NCBI RefSeq assembly: GCF_003606385.1
Contig: NZ_CP032514.1
Span: forward strand, 2,418,001 to 2,482,000
DNA length: 64,000 nucleotides
Source: Actinomyces lilanjuaniae
GTDB taxonomy: Bacteria; Actinomycetota; Actinomycetes; Actinomycetales; Actinomycetaceae
Direction: 5' to 3'
How positions within the stretch are numbered: the first letter of the stretch is position 1; every line of letters starts with the position of its first letter. Below the pieces are notes generated by a model. It was given only the letters and a program-made list of their open reading frames with translations. It had not been told where the DNA came from and searched no databases. Shown one piece after another: positions 37,981 through 46,339 of the stretch. Position numbers and translations under genes: made by a program.

Positions 37981-39187
37981 TCAGGCTCCCGCCCCGGTTC
38001 CGCTGCTGGGTGGCCCCGGTTCCCCGCCCGCTCCGTCGGCACGGGCGCGTCTCCTCCCGCCAGCGTAGTCCGTCCAGGCCTGGGCCAGAAGAGTGTAGGA
38101 GCGTCGGCGCAGCACAGGGTCGTGGACGTGGGTGATGACCAGGAGCTCCTCAAGGTCCCAGCGCACGGCATAGGCGTGCAGGCGGGCGGCGACGTCGTCC
38201 GGCTCCCCCACAAAGGACAGAGCCATGGCTGACTCCACGGCCGCCTCCCGCCCCTGCGCGTGCCTGCGCCAGGAGCCCGGGTCCGGGCTGGGCGGATCGA
38301 GCGGGCCGGGCCGACCGCCGATAACACGGGCAGCCGCCGCCATTGCCGTGGAGTAGAGCAACTGCGCCTGGTCCATGGTCGGGGCCACGACGACGTTGAC
38401 TGCCGCCGCCGCACGGGGCCGGTCCTGCGCTCGGGTGGGGGCCTGGGTGTCGAACACCGAGCGGTAGGTGCTCAGCGCCGCCTCCGCCTGGGCAGGAGCG
38501 AAGTGAGAGGCCACGGCAAAGGGCAGGCCCAGGCTGCCAGCCACACGGGCGCCGTTGACCGAGGACCCCAGGATCCACGTGGGCACGCGCGTGCCCTCAG
38601 CCGGGACGGCACGGACACGACCGCCGTGCTCTCCCCCAGGCTCGCCTTCGGCGTCAGGACCGGCACCTGAGAGCGAGCCGAGAAGGAGGGAGGCGGGACC
38701 CGGTCCCACGCCTCCCGGGGACGGAGCCCAGGTATGTGAGAGTCTCCAGGATCTCCTCGACAAAGTCGGGCAGGCTGGCACTACGTCGCCGTAACGCCGC
38801 TGCGGTGAGACGATCCGTGCCCGGCGCCCGGCCCAGCCCCAGGCTGACACGGCCGGGGTAGAGAGAGGCAAGGGTCCCCACCTGCTCCGCGACGACGAGA
38901 GGAGCGTGGTTGGGCAGCATGATGCCTCCGGAGCACACGCCGAGACGCTGGGTGGCGGCCAGGACCTGCCCCATGAGGACGGTCGTGGCCGAGGACATGT
39001 AGGTGGTGGAGCCGTGGTGCTCAGCCAGCCAGTAGCGCTCGTACCCGGCGGTGTCAGCAGCCACGGCGAGGTCACGCATGTCCGCAAGCGCCTGGGAGCG
39101 GGTGCGTCCGGCACTGACCGGCACCATGTCCAGCACGGACAGGGCGACGTCACCCTGGTCGCCCCGCCGGGGCGCCTCCCCACTCAT
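37981..39187 (-). CDS. LLM-class flavin-dependent oxidoreductase (two apparent 1-base losses)
   Basis: Bacterial luciferase-like monooxygenase of the group with LSVLDMVPVSAG, RYWLAEHHGS, GGIMLPNHAPLVVAEQ and WILGSSVNGARVAGSLGLPFAVASHF. Restoring one base at 38714-38716 and one at 38633-38637 gives about 402 residues in one frame. It uses reduced flavin; the substrate is unknown. It is a single gene 103 bp upstream of the binding-protein gene on the same strand. Confidence 0.82.
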
Positions 39188-39257
39188 ACGGGTACCTTAG
39201 AGCACACCCGACGGAGCGCACCGCGCTTCAGAGGCTCACGGACAGGTTCAGCCAGGC

Positions 39258-39884
39258 TCAGCGCCAGATGCTGCGTACAGGCACCAGGCCAGCCACCGCC
39301 AGGGACTTCAGCAGGTCGCCGACCACAAAGGGGGCGAGCCCCATACCCACCGTCGCGGCCCAGGAGGCACCGGTCGCCAGCCTCAGCCACAGCAGGCCGG
39401 GGACGTAGACGAGGGCGGAGGCCAGCAGCATGGTGGCACCCAGCACCAGGGCACGCCTGGCGACGGAGCCTGCACCCCCCTCGGAGGAGCGCGACCAGCC
39501 CAGGGCACCGCGCCCGGCCACGCCAGCAGCCAGCGTGTAGCCCAGGACATAGCCGAAGGACGCGGTCACGCCCGCGCTCCAGCCCGCCAGAACCGGCACG
39601 CCAGCGGCGGCAAGGAGCGCCAGCACAAGCGCAGAGGCCATCCCACGCCTGGAGCCGAGCACGGAGCCCACACCGAGCGCAGCGAAGGTACCCAGCGTCA
39701 CCGGGACGGGGGTGAAGGGCAGGGGAAGGGCCACCTGCCCTAAAAGAGCCAAGGTAGCCGTGCCGACCAGGACAAGGGCGAGCTCGCGTGCCGCGGGTCG
39801 GACAAGACCTGCGGCACGGCTCATGGAACGGCCTGAAGAGGTTGTTAGCGTACGGGAAACAGGGGTCCTACTCTTAGTTGTCAT
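39258..39884 (-). CDS. bioY: Biotin transporter BioY
   Basis: S component of an ECF-type biotin uptake system: 208 residues, six hydrophobic segments, with LPFTPVPVTLGTFAALGVGSVLGSR and the GWSAGVTASFGYVLGYTLAA loop typical of BioY. ATG 39884 is preferred; ATG in MSRAAGL is a later option. No EcfA/EcfT genes are adjacent, which is common for BioY. Confidence 0.9.
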   Translation of the reverse strand: MTTKSRTPVSRTLTTSSGRSMSRAAGLVRPAARELALVLVGTATLALLGQVALPLPFTPVPVTLGTFAALGVGSVLGSRRGMASALVLALLAAAGVPVLAGWSAGVTASFGYVLGYTLAAGVAGRGALGWSRSSEGGAGSVARRALVLGATMLLASALVYVPGLLWLRLATGASWAATVGMGLAPFVVGDLLKSLAVAGLVPVRSIWR

Positions 39885-40030
39885 ACCGCAAACCATAGGG
39901 CCTGTGGCAGTGGCGAGGAAAGGGACGGAGGCAGGCTCCACAACGAGCACCGTGCCACTACCCCGCCGCTGCCGCCCTCGTAGCCGACCCGACCGACCAG
40001 CGCGCCCACCGCCGACTCTAGACTGAGACC

Positions 40031-40654
40031 GTGCCAGCCCAGACTCCCCAGACTCCGCCCGCCCTCAGCCTGGTCCCCGCCGCCTACGTACTCCTCCTCA
40101 GGCAGGCTCCCGCAGGCCGGGCAGGAGTGAGATCTCCCACAGCAGGGCCCTCGGGGCTCCTCGGCGGGCAGGGCGCACAAGCCTCATGCACCCAGGTCCT
40201 CCTACAGCTGCGGCAGCACACCGGCTATATGGACGGGTACTGGGCCTGCGGTGTCGCCGGGCACGTCGAGCCCGGCGAGAGCGTACTGGAGACCGCGGTC
40301 CGGGAGGCCAAGGAGGAGGTCGGCGTCGTCGTGGCGCACACGGACCTGGAACCGCTGACCACGGTGCATCGCAGCAACGACGTCGCAGGCCCAGGGCTGG
40401 AGCAGCGGGTCGACTTCTTCTTCGCCCTACACCGCTGGGAGGGGCGGCCCCGCGTTCGCGAGCCCGCCAGGACCGCCGCCCTGGACTGGTTTGCCCTAAC
40501 CTCCCTGCCCCGTGCGGTCCCTGAGCACGAGCGCCACGTCCTGCGCCTGCTGGCCGACGCCCTCGACCGTGGGCAGCGGGTCCCACCGGTGACGACCTTC
40601 GGCTTCGATCCCGGCCAGGAGACAGCCCGCTACGGCACCGCCCGACCCCACTGA
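40031..40654 (+). CDS. Nudix hydrolase
   Basis: The complete Nudix box GHVEPGESVLETAVREAKEE is present at about residues 79-98 in a protein of 207 residues. A Gly/Pro-rich insert (about 28-52) interrupts the first strand. The substrate is likely a nucleoside diphosphate derivative, not specified by sequence. It starts at a GTG about 147 bases from the divergent bioY. Confidence 0.85.
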   Translation: MPAQTPQTPPALSLVPAAYVLLLRQAPAGRAGVRSPTAGPSGLLGGQGAQASCTQVLLQLRQHTGYMDGYWACGVAGHVEPGESVLETAVREAKEEVGVVVAHTDLEPLTTVHRSNDVAGPGLEQRVDFFFALHRWEGRPRVREPARTAALDWFALTSLPRAVPEHERHVLRLLADALDRGQRVPPVTTFGFDPGQETARYGTARPH

Positions 40655-40790
40655 GCCAGGCAGCAGGCCCAAGCAGCGCCTAACCCGGGGCAGCGCCCAG
40701 CATGGGACGGCCTCGCAGTCGCCGGGGATGAGCCCAGGTAGGTCACAGGCGGGGCGGTGGGCAGGTCGGAAAGCCACGGAACTGGGCAGG

Positions 40791-41828
40791 TCAGGAGGCT
40801 AGAAACTCCTCAATGGCAGGCAGTTCTTGGCGCGCCTGGGCCAGCCCCGCCTCAAAGGCGGTCACCACCCGGTGGTAGCGCAGGTCGCCGTTGACCACCG
40901 GCATCCGGGCGGGCCGGAACAGGTAGACCCTCCCCTCACGCTGCATCGCCTCCAGGTCTGCGACGGTCTGGTTGTAACGCTGAGGACGCCTGCGGACCCC
41001 CTCCGCCGCCGCGGGGTAGCGGCGCAGGAGGGCACGGTAGAGCGCGGACAGGCGCCGCTCAGGCTTGCGGTAGCCCGCCGGGCGGGTCATGACCACCAGC
41101 ATCTTGTCGTAGCCGTCCGCACGGGCCGCGTCCGTGGCGAAGCCACCGGTGGGTCCCAGCGCCCCGTCGAGGTAGGGCACACCGTCAACGTGGGTCACCG
41201 GCATGAGCACCGGCATGGACGAGGAGGCCCGCACCCGGGGCAGAAGGTGCGCCATGGTCGGCATGTCCTCCAGCCCCCAGTAGACCTCCTCACCGGTGTC
41301 GCAGCGGAAGGAGCCGAGGCGCACCGTGGAGGAGGTGGAGGCGAAGGTCTCCCAGTCAAAGGGCAGGGGCTCGTCAGGAGCGGAGGTGCGCTCGTAGATG
41401 TACTCGGAGTTGAAGTAGCCCTGCCCACGAGCAAAGCTGCCCCAGCCCCCGGCCTGGGGCTGGGTGGTCAGCCCCACAAAGGCCTCCCGAGCCCGCCAGG
41501 TGTCACGGGAGACAAAGTTGCACGTGTGCGAGGCCCCGGCAGAGATCCCTCCGACCCAGGGGAAGGACAGGCCGGCCTCCAGCATGACCCGCACCAGCCC
41601 TGCGGTATAGGCGCCTCTCATTCCTCCGCCCTCGAAGACCAGGGCGACATCATCAGGTCCGTGCGTGACCGGGGCCGGGACGTGGCCGGGGCTGCTGGCC
41701 GACACAGGGCGGGCAGGGGCGGGCGGCAGGGACGGGTGGGTGGGCGTCACGGTGCTCAAGCCTATGGCTCCCTGGCGACATCCAAGGGCTGACAGGGCAG
41801 CGAGGTAGCGAGAGCCTTGGAACACCAC
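40791..41828 (-). CDS. Patatin-like phospholipase family protein
   Basis: Contains the oxyanion loop FEGGGMRGAYTAG, nucleophile elbow GGISAGAS and the catalytic Asp motif DGALG, giving a Ser-Asp dyad. It resembles bacterial YjjU-type proteins. The start is uncertain: the first 45 residues are low complexity, and a GTG at 41753 would shorten them. It is divergent from the old-yellow-enzyme gene with only 42 bp between. Confidence 0.87.
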   Translation of the reverse strand: MVFQGSRYLAALSALGCRQGAIGLSTVTPTHPSLPPAPARPVSASSPGHVPAPVTHGPDDVALVFEGGGMRGAYTAGLVRVMLEAGLSFPWVGGISAGASHTCNFVSRDTWRAREAFVGLTTQPQAGGWGSFARGQGYFNSEYIYERTSAPDEPLPFDWETFASTSSTVRLGSFRCDTGEEVYWGLEDMPTMAHLLPRVRASSSMPVLMPVTHVDGVPYLDGALGPTGGFATDAARADGYDKMLVVMTRPAGYRKPERRLSALYRALLRRYPAAAEGVRRRPQRYNQTVADLEAMQREGRVYLFRPARMPVVNGDLRYHRVVTAFEAGLAQARQELPAIEEFLAS

Positions 41829-41870
41829 CAGGCCATTGCCATCACCACGCCGCCGTCATAGCGTGCACGT

Positions 41871-42968
41871 ATGAGAACGCCAAACTTGCTCAGCCCTCTG
41901 ACCATGCGTGACCTCAGCGCCCGGAACCGCCTGTGGCTGCCCCCGATGTGCATGTACTGCGTGCCGGGGGACGACGGCGCCGTCACGGACTGGCACGTCG
42001 TCCACTACGCCAGCCGCGCGGTCGGCGGGTTCGGCACGCTCATTGTGGAGGCTACCGCTGTCACCCCGGAGGGCCGCCTGTCCCCCAACGACCTGGGCCT
42101 GTGGGAGGAGAGCCAGGTCGAAGGGCATCACCGTATTGTCGATGCCGTTCACGCAGCGGGCGCCCTGGCCGGTATCCAGCTGGGCCACGGCGGACGCAAG
42201 GCGGGTACTCCCCCGATGCGTCCCCGGGAGAAGGGCGCCCGCACCAGCACGATCGAGGGCTGGGAGCTCCTGGCTCCCAGCGCAGTGGCCTACCCGGAGC
42301 ACGCGGTACCCACCGAGCTTGACGAGACGGGGATCGACCACCTGGTTGAGGCCTTCACCTCGGCGGCCCGCCGGGCGGTGGAGGCCGGGTACGACATCGT
42401 TGAGCTGCATGGCGCCCACGGCTACCTCATCCACGAGTTCCTCTCCCCGCTGTCCAACTTCCGTACCGACTCCTACGGCGGCTCGCCCCAGGGGCGGCGC
42501 CGCTTCCTGCTGCGAGTGGTCCAGGCCGTGCGCCAGGCCATCGGGGAAGAGAAGGTCCTGGACGTGCGCCTGTCTGCCACTGACTGGGCCGACGGCGGCC
42601 TGACCGGACAGGACACTGTCGAACTCGCCCGCCAGCTGGCCGAGGCCGGGGTCGATATCCTGCACGTGTCCACCGGAGGCAACGTACCAGCCCAGGTTCC
42701 TGCTGGACCCGGCTTCCAGCTACCCTTTGCCGCCCAGGTGAAGGAAGCGGTCGCAGGAACCAGGACCCAGGTGGTGGGCGTAGGCCTCGTCGAGACAGCC
42801 GCCCAGGCGGAGCAGGCCCTGGTGACTGGCCAGGCGGACGCTGTCGCCGTGGGCCGGGCCGCCCTGCGGGACCCCTACCTCCCACTGCGCTGGGCCGCCG
42901 ACCTCGGAGTCAGGAGCTGGCAGGAGGCGCCCTGGCCTATCCAGTACTGGCGCGGCACCTGGCACTGA
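41871..42968 (+). CDS. NADH:flavin oxidoreductase of the NamA/YqjM type
   Basis: Old yellow enzyme of 365 residues with NRLWLPPMCMYC, GIQLGHGGRKA, ELHGAHGYLIHEFLSPLSN and the FMN-phosphate loop ADAVAVGRAALRDPY. The Cys of MCMYC and the paired active-site His in IQLGHGGRK and HGAHGY place it in the YqjM class, which reduces enones and nitro compounds. A strong hairpin follows the gene. Confidence 0.9.
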   Translation: MRTPNLLSPLTMRDLSARNRLWLPPMCMYCVPGDDGAVTDWHVVHYASRAVGGFGTLIVEATAVTPEGRLSPNDLGLWEESQVEGHHRIVDAVHAAGALAGIQLGHGGRKAGTPPMRPREKGARTSTIEGWELLAPSAVAYPEHAVPTELDETGIDHLVEAFTSAARRAVEAGYDIVELHGAHGYLIHEFLSPLSNFRTDSYGGSPQGRRRFLLRVVQAVRQAIGEEKVLDVRLSATDWADGGLTGQDTVELARQLAEAGVDILHVSTGGNVPAQVPAGPGFQLPFAAQVKEAVAGTRTQVVGVGLVETAAQAEQALVTGQADAVAVGRAALRDPYLPLRWAADLGVRSWQEAPWPIQYWRGTWH

Positions 42969-43017
42969 GGCGAGCCAGCAGAAGCCCTAGCCTAGAGCAG
43001 CACACGGTATAGCGCAG

Positions 43018-43050
43018 CCCCTGGCTCCCAGTTGTTCCGGGAGCCAGGGG
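43018..43050 (+). terminator. Hairpin after the NamA-type gene
   Basis: A perfect 12-bp stem (CCCCTGGCTCCC / GGGAGCCAGGGG) with a 9-base loop 50 bases after the stop codon. No T-tract. The following 43051-43369 has no recognisable gene. Confidence 0.7.
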
Positions 43051-43369
43051 CCACCTACGGGACTCGCCATTCTTTCAACGGCAGCACAACTTTCTTAGGA
43101 AAGCCTGCCCCCAGAAAGAAGAGCCGATGCGGGGGAAGCAGTACCCCGATCCTCACGACGACAGCACTCGCAGCGATCAGGTCCAGAGGCCCATCAGACC
43201 ACGCACCTCGACGGACTAGACCTCGAAGGACCGGGCAAGGTGCCCACAGTGACTGACGACCAACCGTCTCCTGGCTGACCGCGCCGCCGCATCACACACC
43301 CCAATAGGAGGAGTTCCCGCTAGGAGGATTCCCTGCCGCCTCTCCCGCACAAGCCTCGACGGGCCGCGC

Positions 43370-45280
43370 TCATGCGCACTCGTCACGCTTGTCCTTCTTG
43401 TCGGAGTCCTTCTTGTCGGAGTCCTTCTTGTCGGAGTCCTTCTTGTCGGAGTCCTTCTTGTCGAGTCCTTCTTGTCGGAGTCCTTCTTGTCGGAGTCCTT
43501 CTTGTCGGAGTCCTTCTTGTCGGAGTCCTTCTTGTCGGAGTCCTTCTTGTCGGAGTCCTTCTTGTCGGAGTCCTTCTTGTCGGAGTCCTTCTTGTCGGAG
43601 TCCTTCTTGTCGGAGTCCTTCTTGTCGGAGTCCTTCTTGTCGGAGTCCTTCTTGTCGGAGTCCTTCTTGTCGGAGTCCTTCTTGTCGGAGTCCTTCTTGT
43701 CGGAGTCCTTCTTGTCGGAGTCCTTCTTGTCGGAGTCCTTCTTGTCGGAGTCCTTCTTGTCGAGTCTTTTTCTTTTTTTTTCTTGTCGGAGTCCTTCTTG
43801 TCGGAGTCCTTCTTGTCGGAGTCCTTCTTGTCGGAGTCCTTCTTGTCGGAGTCCTTCTTGTCGGAGTCCTTCTTGTCGGAGTCCTTCTTGTCGGAGTCCT
43901 TCTTGTCGGAGTCCTTCTTGTCGGAGTCCTTCTTGTCGGAGTCCTTCTTGTCGGAGTCCTTCTTGTCGGAGTCCTTCTTGTCGGAGTCCTTCTTGTCGGA
44001 GTCCTTCCTTGTCGGAGTCCTTCTTGTCGGAGTCCTTCTTGTCGGAGTCCTTCTTGTCGGAGTCCTTCTTGTCGGAGTCCTTCTTGTCGGAGTCCTTCTT
44101 GTCGGAGTCCTTCTTGTCGGAGTCCTTCTTGTCGGAGTCCTTCTTGTCGGAGTCCTTCTTGTCGGAGTCCTTCTTGTCGGAGTCCTTCTTGTCGGAGTCC
44201 TTCTTGTCGGAGTCCTTCTTGTCGGAGTCCTTCTTGTCGGAGTCCTTCTTGTCGGAGTCCTTCTTGTCGGAGTCCTTCTTGTCGGAGTCCTTCTTGTCGG
44301 AGTCCTTCTTGTCGGAGTCCTTCTTGTCGGAGTCCTTCTTGTCGGAGTCCTTCTTGTCGGAGTCCTTCTTGTCGGAGTCCTTCTTGTCGGAGTCCTTCTT
44401 GTCGGAGTCCTTCTTGTCGGAGTCCTTCTTGTCGGAGTCCTTCTTGTCGGAGTCCTTCTTGTCGGAGTCCTTCTTGTCGAGTCCTTCTTGTCGGAGTCCT
44501 TCTTGTCGGAGTCCTTCTTGTCGGAGTCCTTCTTGTCGGAGTCCTTCTTGTCGGAGTCCTTCTTGTCGGAGTCCTTCTTGTCGAGTCCTTCTTGTCGGAG
44601 TCCTTCTTGTCGGAGTCCTTCTTGTCGGAGTCCTTCTTGTCGAGTCCTTCTTGTCGAGTCCTTCTTGTCGGAGTCCTTCTTGTCGGAGTCCTTCTTGTCG
44701 GAGTCCTTCTTGTCGGAGTCCTTCTTGTCGGAGTCCTTCTTGTCGGAGTCCTTCTTGTCGGAGTCCTTCTTGTCGGAGTCCTTCTTGTCGGAGTCCTTCT
44801 TGTCGGAGTCCTTCTTGTCGGAGTCCTTCTTGTCGGAGTCCTTCTTGTCGGAGTCCTTCTTGTCGGAGTCCTTCTTGTCGGAGTCCTTCTTGTCGGAGTC
44901 CTTCTTCTTGTCGGAGTCCTTCTTGTCGGAGTCCTTCTTGTCGGAGTCCTTCTTGTCGGAGTCCTTCTTGTCGGAGTCCTTCTTGTCGGAGTCCTTCTTG
45001 TCGGAGTCCTTCTTGTCGGAGTCCTTCTTGTCGGAGTCCTTCTTGTCGGAGTCCTTCTGTCGGAGTCCTTCTTGTCGGAGTCCTTCTTGTCGGAGTCCTT
45101 CTTGTCGGAGTCCTTCTTGTCGGAGTCCACGCTGACGCCGCCCGCGCTCAGGACGGCCTCGCTGGACACCTCCGCTGCTTCCGGCGCCGCCGACGCCGCC
45201 GACGCGGTCGACGACATACCGGCGAGCAGCAGGGCAGTGCAGAACGCCGTTGCCACCTTCCTGACAGTGCTCCGTCCCAT
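43370..45280 (-). CDS. Secreted low-complexity protein of SDKKD pentapeptide repeats
   Basis: A signal peptide (MGRSTVRKVATAFCTALLLA, cleavage likely after ASA or AAP) and a short Glu/Val/Ala spacer (to about residue 50, AGGVSVD) lead into SDKKD repeats. The array spans about 116 units of 15 bp, and the protein ends DKKDKRDECA. As sequenced, single-base length changes move the frame into TPTRR and LRQEG repeats and back; because no frame of the repeat has a stop, the ORF stays open and returns to SDKKD at its end. The likely product is a long, flexible, zwitterionic Asp/Lys stalk or matrix protein. There is no LPXTG motif; one Cys lies three residues from the C-terminus. Function unknown. Confidence 0.75.
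   Translation of the reverse strand: MGRSTVRKVATAFCTALLLAGMSSTASAASAAPEAAEVSSEAVLSAGGVSVDSDKKDSDKKDSDKKDSDKKDSDRRTPTRRTPTRRTPTRRTPTRRTPTRRTPTRRTPTRRTPTRRTPTRRTPTRRRTPTRRTPTRRTPTRRTPTRRTPTRRTPTRRTPTRRTPTRRTPTRRTPTRRTPTRRTPTRRTPTRRTPTRRTPTRRTPTRRTRQEGLDKKDSDKKDSDKKDSDKKDSTRRTPTRRTPTRRTPTRRTPTRRTPTRRTPTRRTRQEGLRQEGLRQEGLRQEGLRQEGLRQEGLRQEGLRQEGLRQEGLRQEGLRQEGLRQEGLRQEGLRQEGLRQEGLRQEGLRQEGLRQEGLRQEGLRQEGLRQEGLRQEGLRQEGLRQEGLRQEGLRQEGLRQEGLRQEGLRQEGLRQEGLRQEGLRQGRTPTRRTPTRRTPTRRTPTRRTPTRRTPTRRTPTRRTPTRRTPTRRTPTRRTPTRRTPTRRTPTRRTPTRRTPTRKKKKKTRQEGLRQEGLRQEGLRQEGLRQEGLRQEGLRQEGLRQEGLRQEGLRQEGLRQEGLRQEGLRQEGLRQEGLRQEGLRQEGLRQEGLRQEGLRQEGLRQEGLDKKDSDKKDSDKKDSDKKDSDKKDKRDECA
43391..45124. repeat. Tandem array of 15-bp unit gtccttcttgtcgga, about 116 copies
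   Basis: The unit is almost invariant over 1.73 kb. Exceptions are about seven 14-bp units lacking one base, a 16-bp unit near 44005, an 18-bp unit near 44905 and a T-rich disruption at 43767-43781. The unit reads SDKKD on the minus strand and is stop-free in all six frames. Copy number may be unreliable in the assembly. Confidence 0.92.
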
Positions 45281-45764
45281 GATCAGTCCTCTCCGTGGCT
45301 CCCGCGCCCCCGGGGCAGCACCCCCACGGGCGCGCCACTGATTGTTATCAGGTTGTTAGGTAAGCGTCCCACCCTCCATTACCACGGTCAAGCACCCAGG
45401 TTTTCTCAAGGTAGAAAATCTTAGCTATGAAAGGTTTCATTCTCCGGCGGCAGGACGCATCGGTGACACCTTTGACCCGAGGACATTCGCAGACAGGCGC
45501 GAGCCGCTGAGGCGAGCGGTGAACGAGAGCAGGACCTTTTATGGGAGATAATGAAGAAGTGTCTGAACTCTTTTCCTTGCCGTTTACCTCTCATAACCTA
45601 AAACAGCGCTGAAAGGAATCGCCGTTCTGGTCTCCCGCTCACAGGCCACCTCAGGACCCCGTCACGAGGGCACCCGACCGCCCCGTGGGCCTCCCCCGTC
45701 GCAGCAGCCGATGACGGGGAGCCTGCACCGAAGTCAGCAGCGCGGTCAGCCAGCTCGCTTGCCC
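45281..45764. promoter_or_regulatory. Upstream region of the SDKKD repeat gene
   Basis: This 480-bp gap is more A+T-rich than its surroundings, especially at 45340-45440 and 45535-45615. A short palindrome CTGATTGTTATCAG (45338-45351) lies about 60 bases upstream of the repeat-gene start and could be an operator. No gene is supported here. Confidence 0.4.
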
Positions 45765-46337
45765 TTACCGGACCTCACCGTCGTAGTAGACCCACCGGCC
45801 GCCGCGACGCACCAGCCGGGAGCGTTCCCGAAGCGTGTCGGCCACGACGCCCCCGCGCCCGTCACCGGTGCGGTAGCGGGCGACAAGCTCGACGACCCCC
45901 GTGTCGTCCCTGGGGCCACCGCCTGCTACCTCGCCGATGGTCAGACTGGTCCACTGGGTGCCAGGATGGCAGTAGGGTCCTTCCGGGCGGGTGCGAGGGT
46001 GCCAGGTACGGAACAGGTGGTCCTCGTCGCCGACGACGAAGGCCGTGAACCGCGAGCGCACCAGGGCCTCGGCAGTTGCCGCCGCGCCCCCGTCGAGGAC
46101 CGGCTCGCAGCAGGAACCGTAGACCATGCCCGAGCCACAGGGGCAGTCCTCGGTGCTACGTACCCCCGCCGAACGCACCGCAGACGGCACGGCACCTGCC
46201 GACGCCAGGGGCAGGACCACGGCGCCTGGCACTACCCCGCCCGGGGCGTCCTCACCAGGTACGAGGCCGCTACCTCCGTGCCTACCTCGCGGGTCACCCA
46301 GCCGACCCCGAGAGCCCCGATCCTGCCTCGTTACCAT
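45765..46337 (-). CDS. YchJ-like (UPF0225) SEC-C motif protein
   Basis: The core STEDCPCGSGMVYGSCCEPV, ALVRSRFTAFVVGDEDHLFRTWHP and VARYRTGDGRGGV match the YchJ family (zinc-binding SEC-C-like motif plus NTF2-like fold). The domain is preceded by about 65 Gly/Ala-rich residues. The start at 46337 lies two bases after the M18 peptidase stop, so the genes are probably co-transcribed. Confidence 0.83.
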   Translation of the reverse strand: MVTRQDRGSRGRLGDPRGRHGGSGLVPGEDAPGGVVPGAVVLPLASAGAVPSAVRSAGVRSTEDCPCGSGMVYGSCCEPVLDGGAAATAEALVRSRFTAFVVGDEDHLFRTWHPRTRPEGPYCHPGTQWTSLTIGEVAGGGPRDDTGVVELVARYRTGDGRGGVVADTLRERSRLVRRGGRWVYYDGEVR

Positions 46338-46339
46338 GC

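Noticed and set aside
43391..45124. CRISPR array
   Set aside because: The unit is 15 bp and contiguous, with no spacers and no cas genes.
43372..45424. Long open frames on the plus strand through the 15-bp array (SESFL, CRSPS, LVGVL repeats)
   Set aside because: They exist only because the repeat has no stop codon in any frame. Only the minus-strand frame has a signal peptide and a start with sensible flanks.
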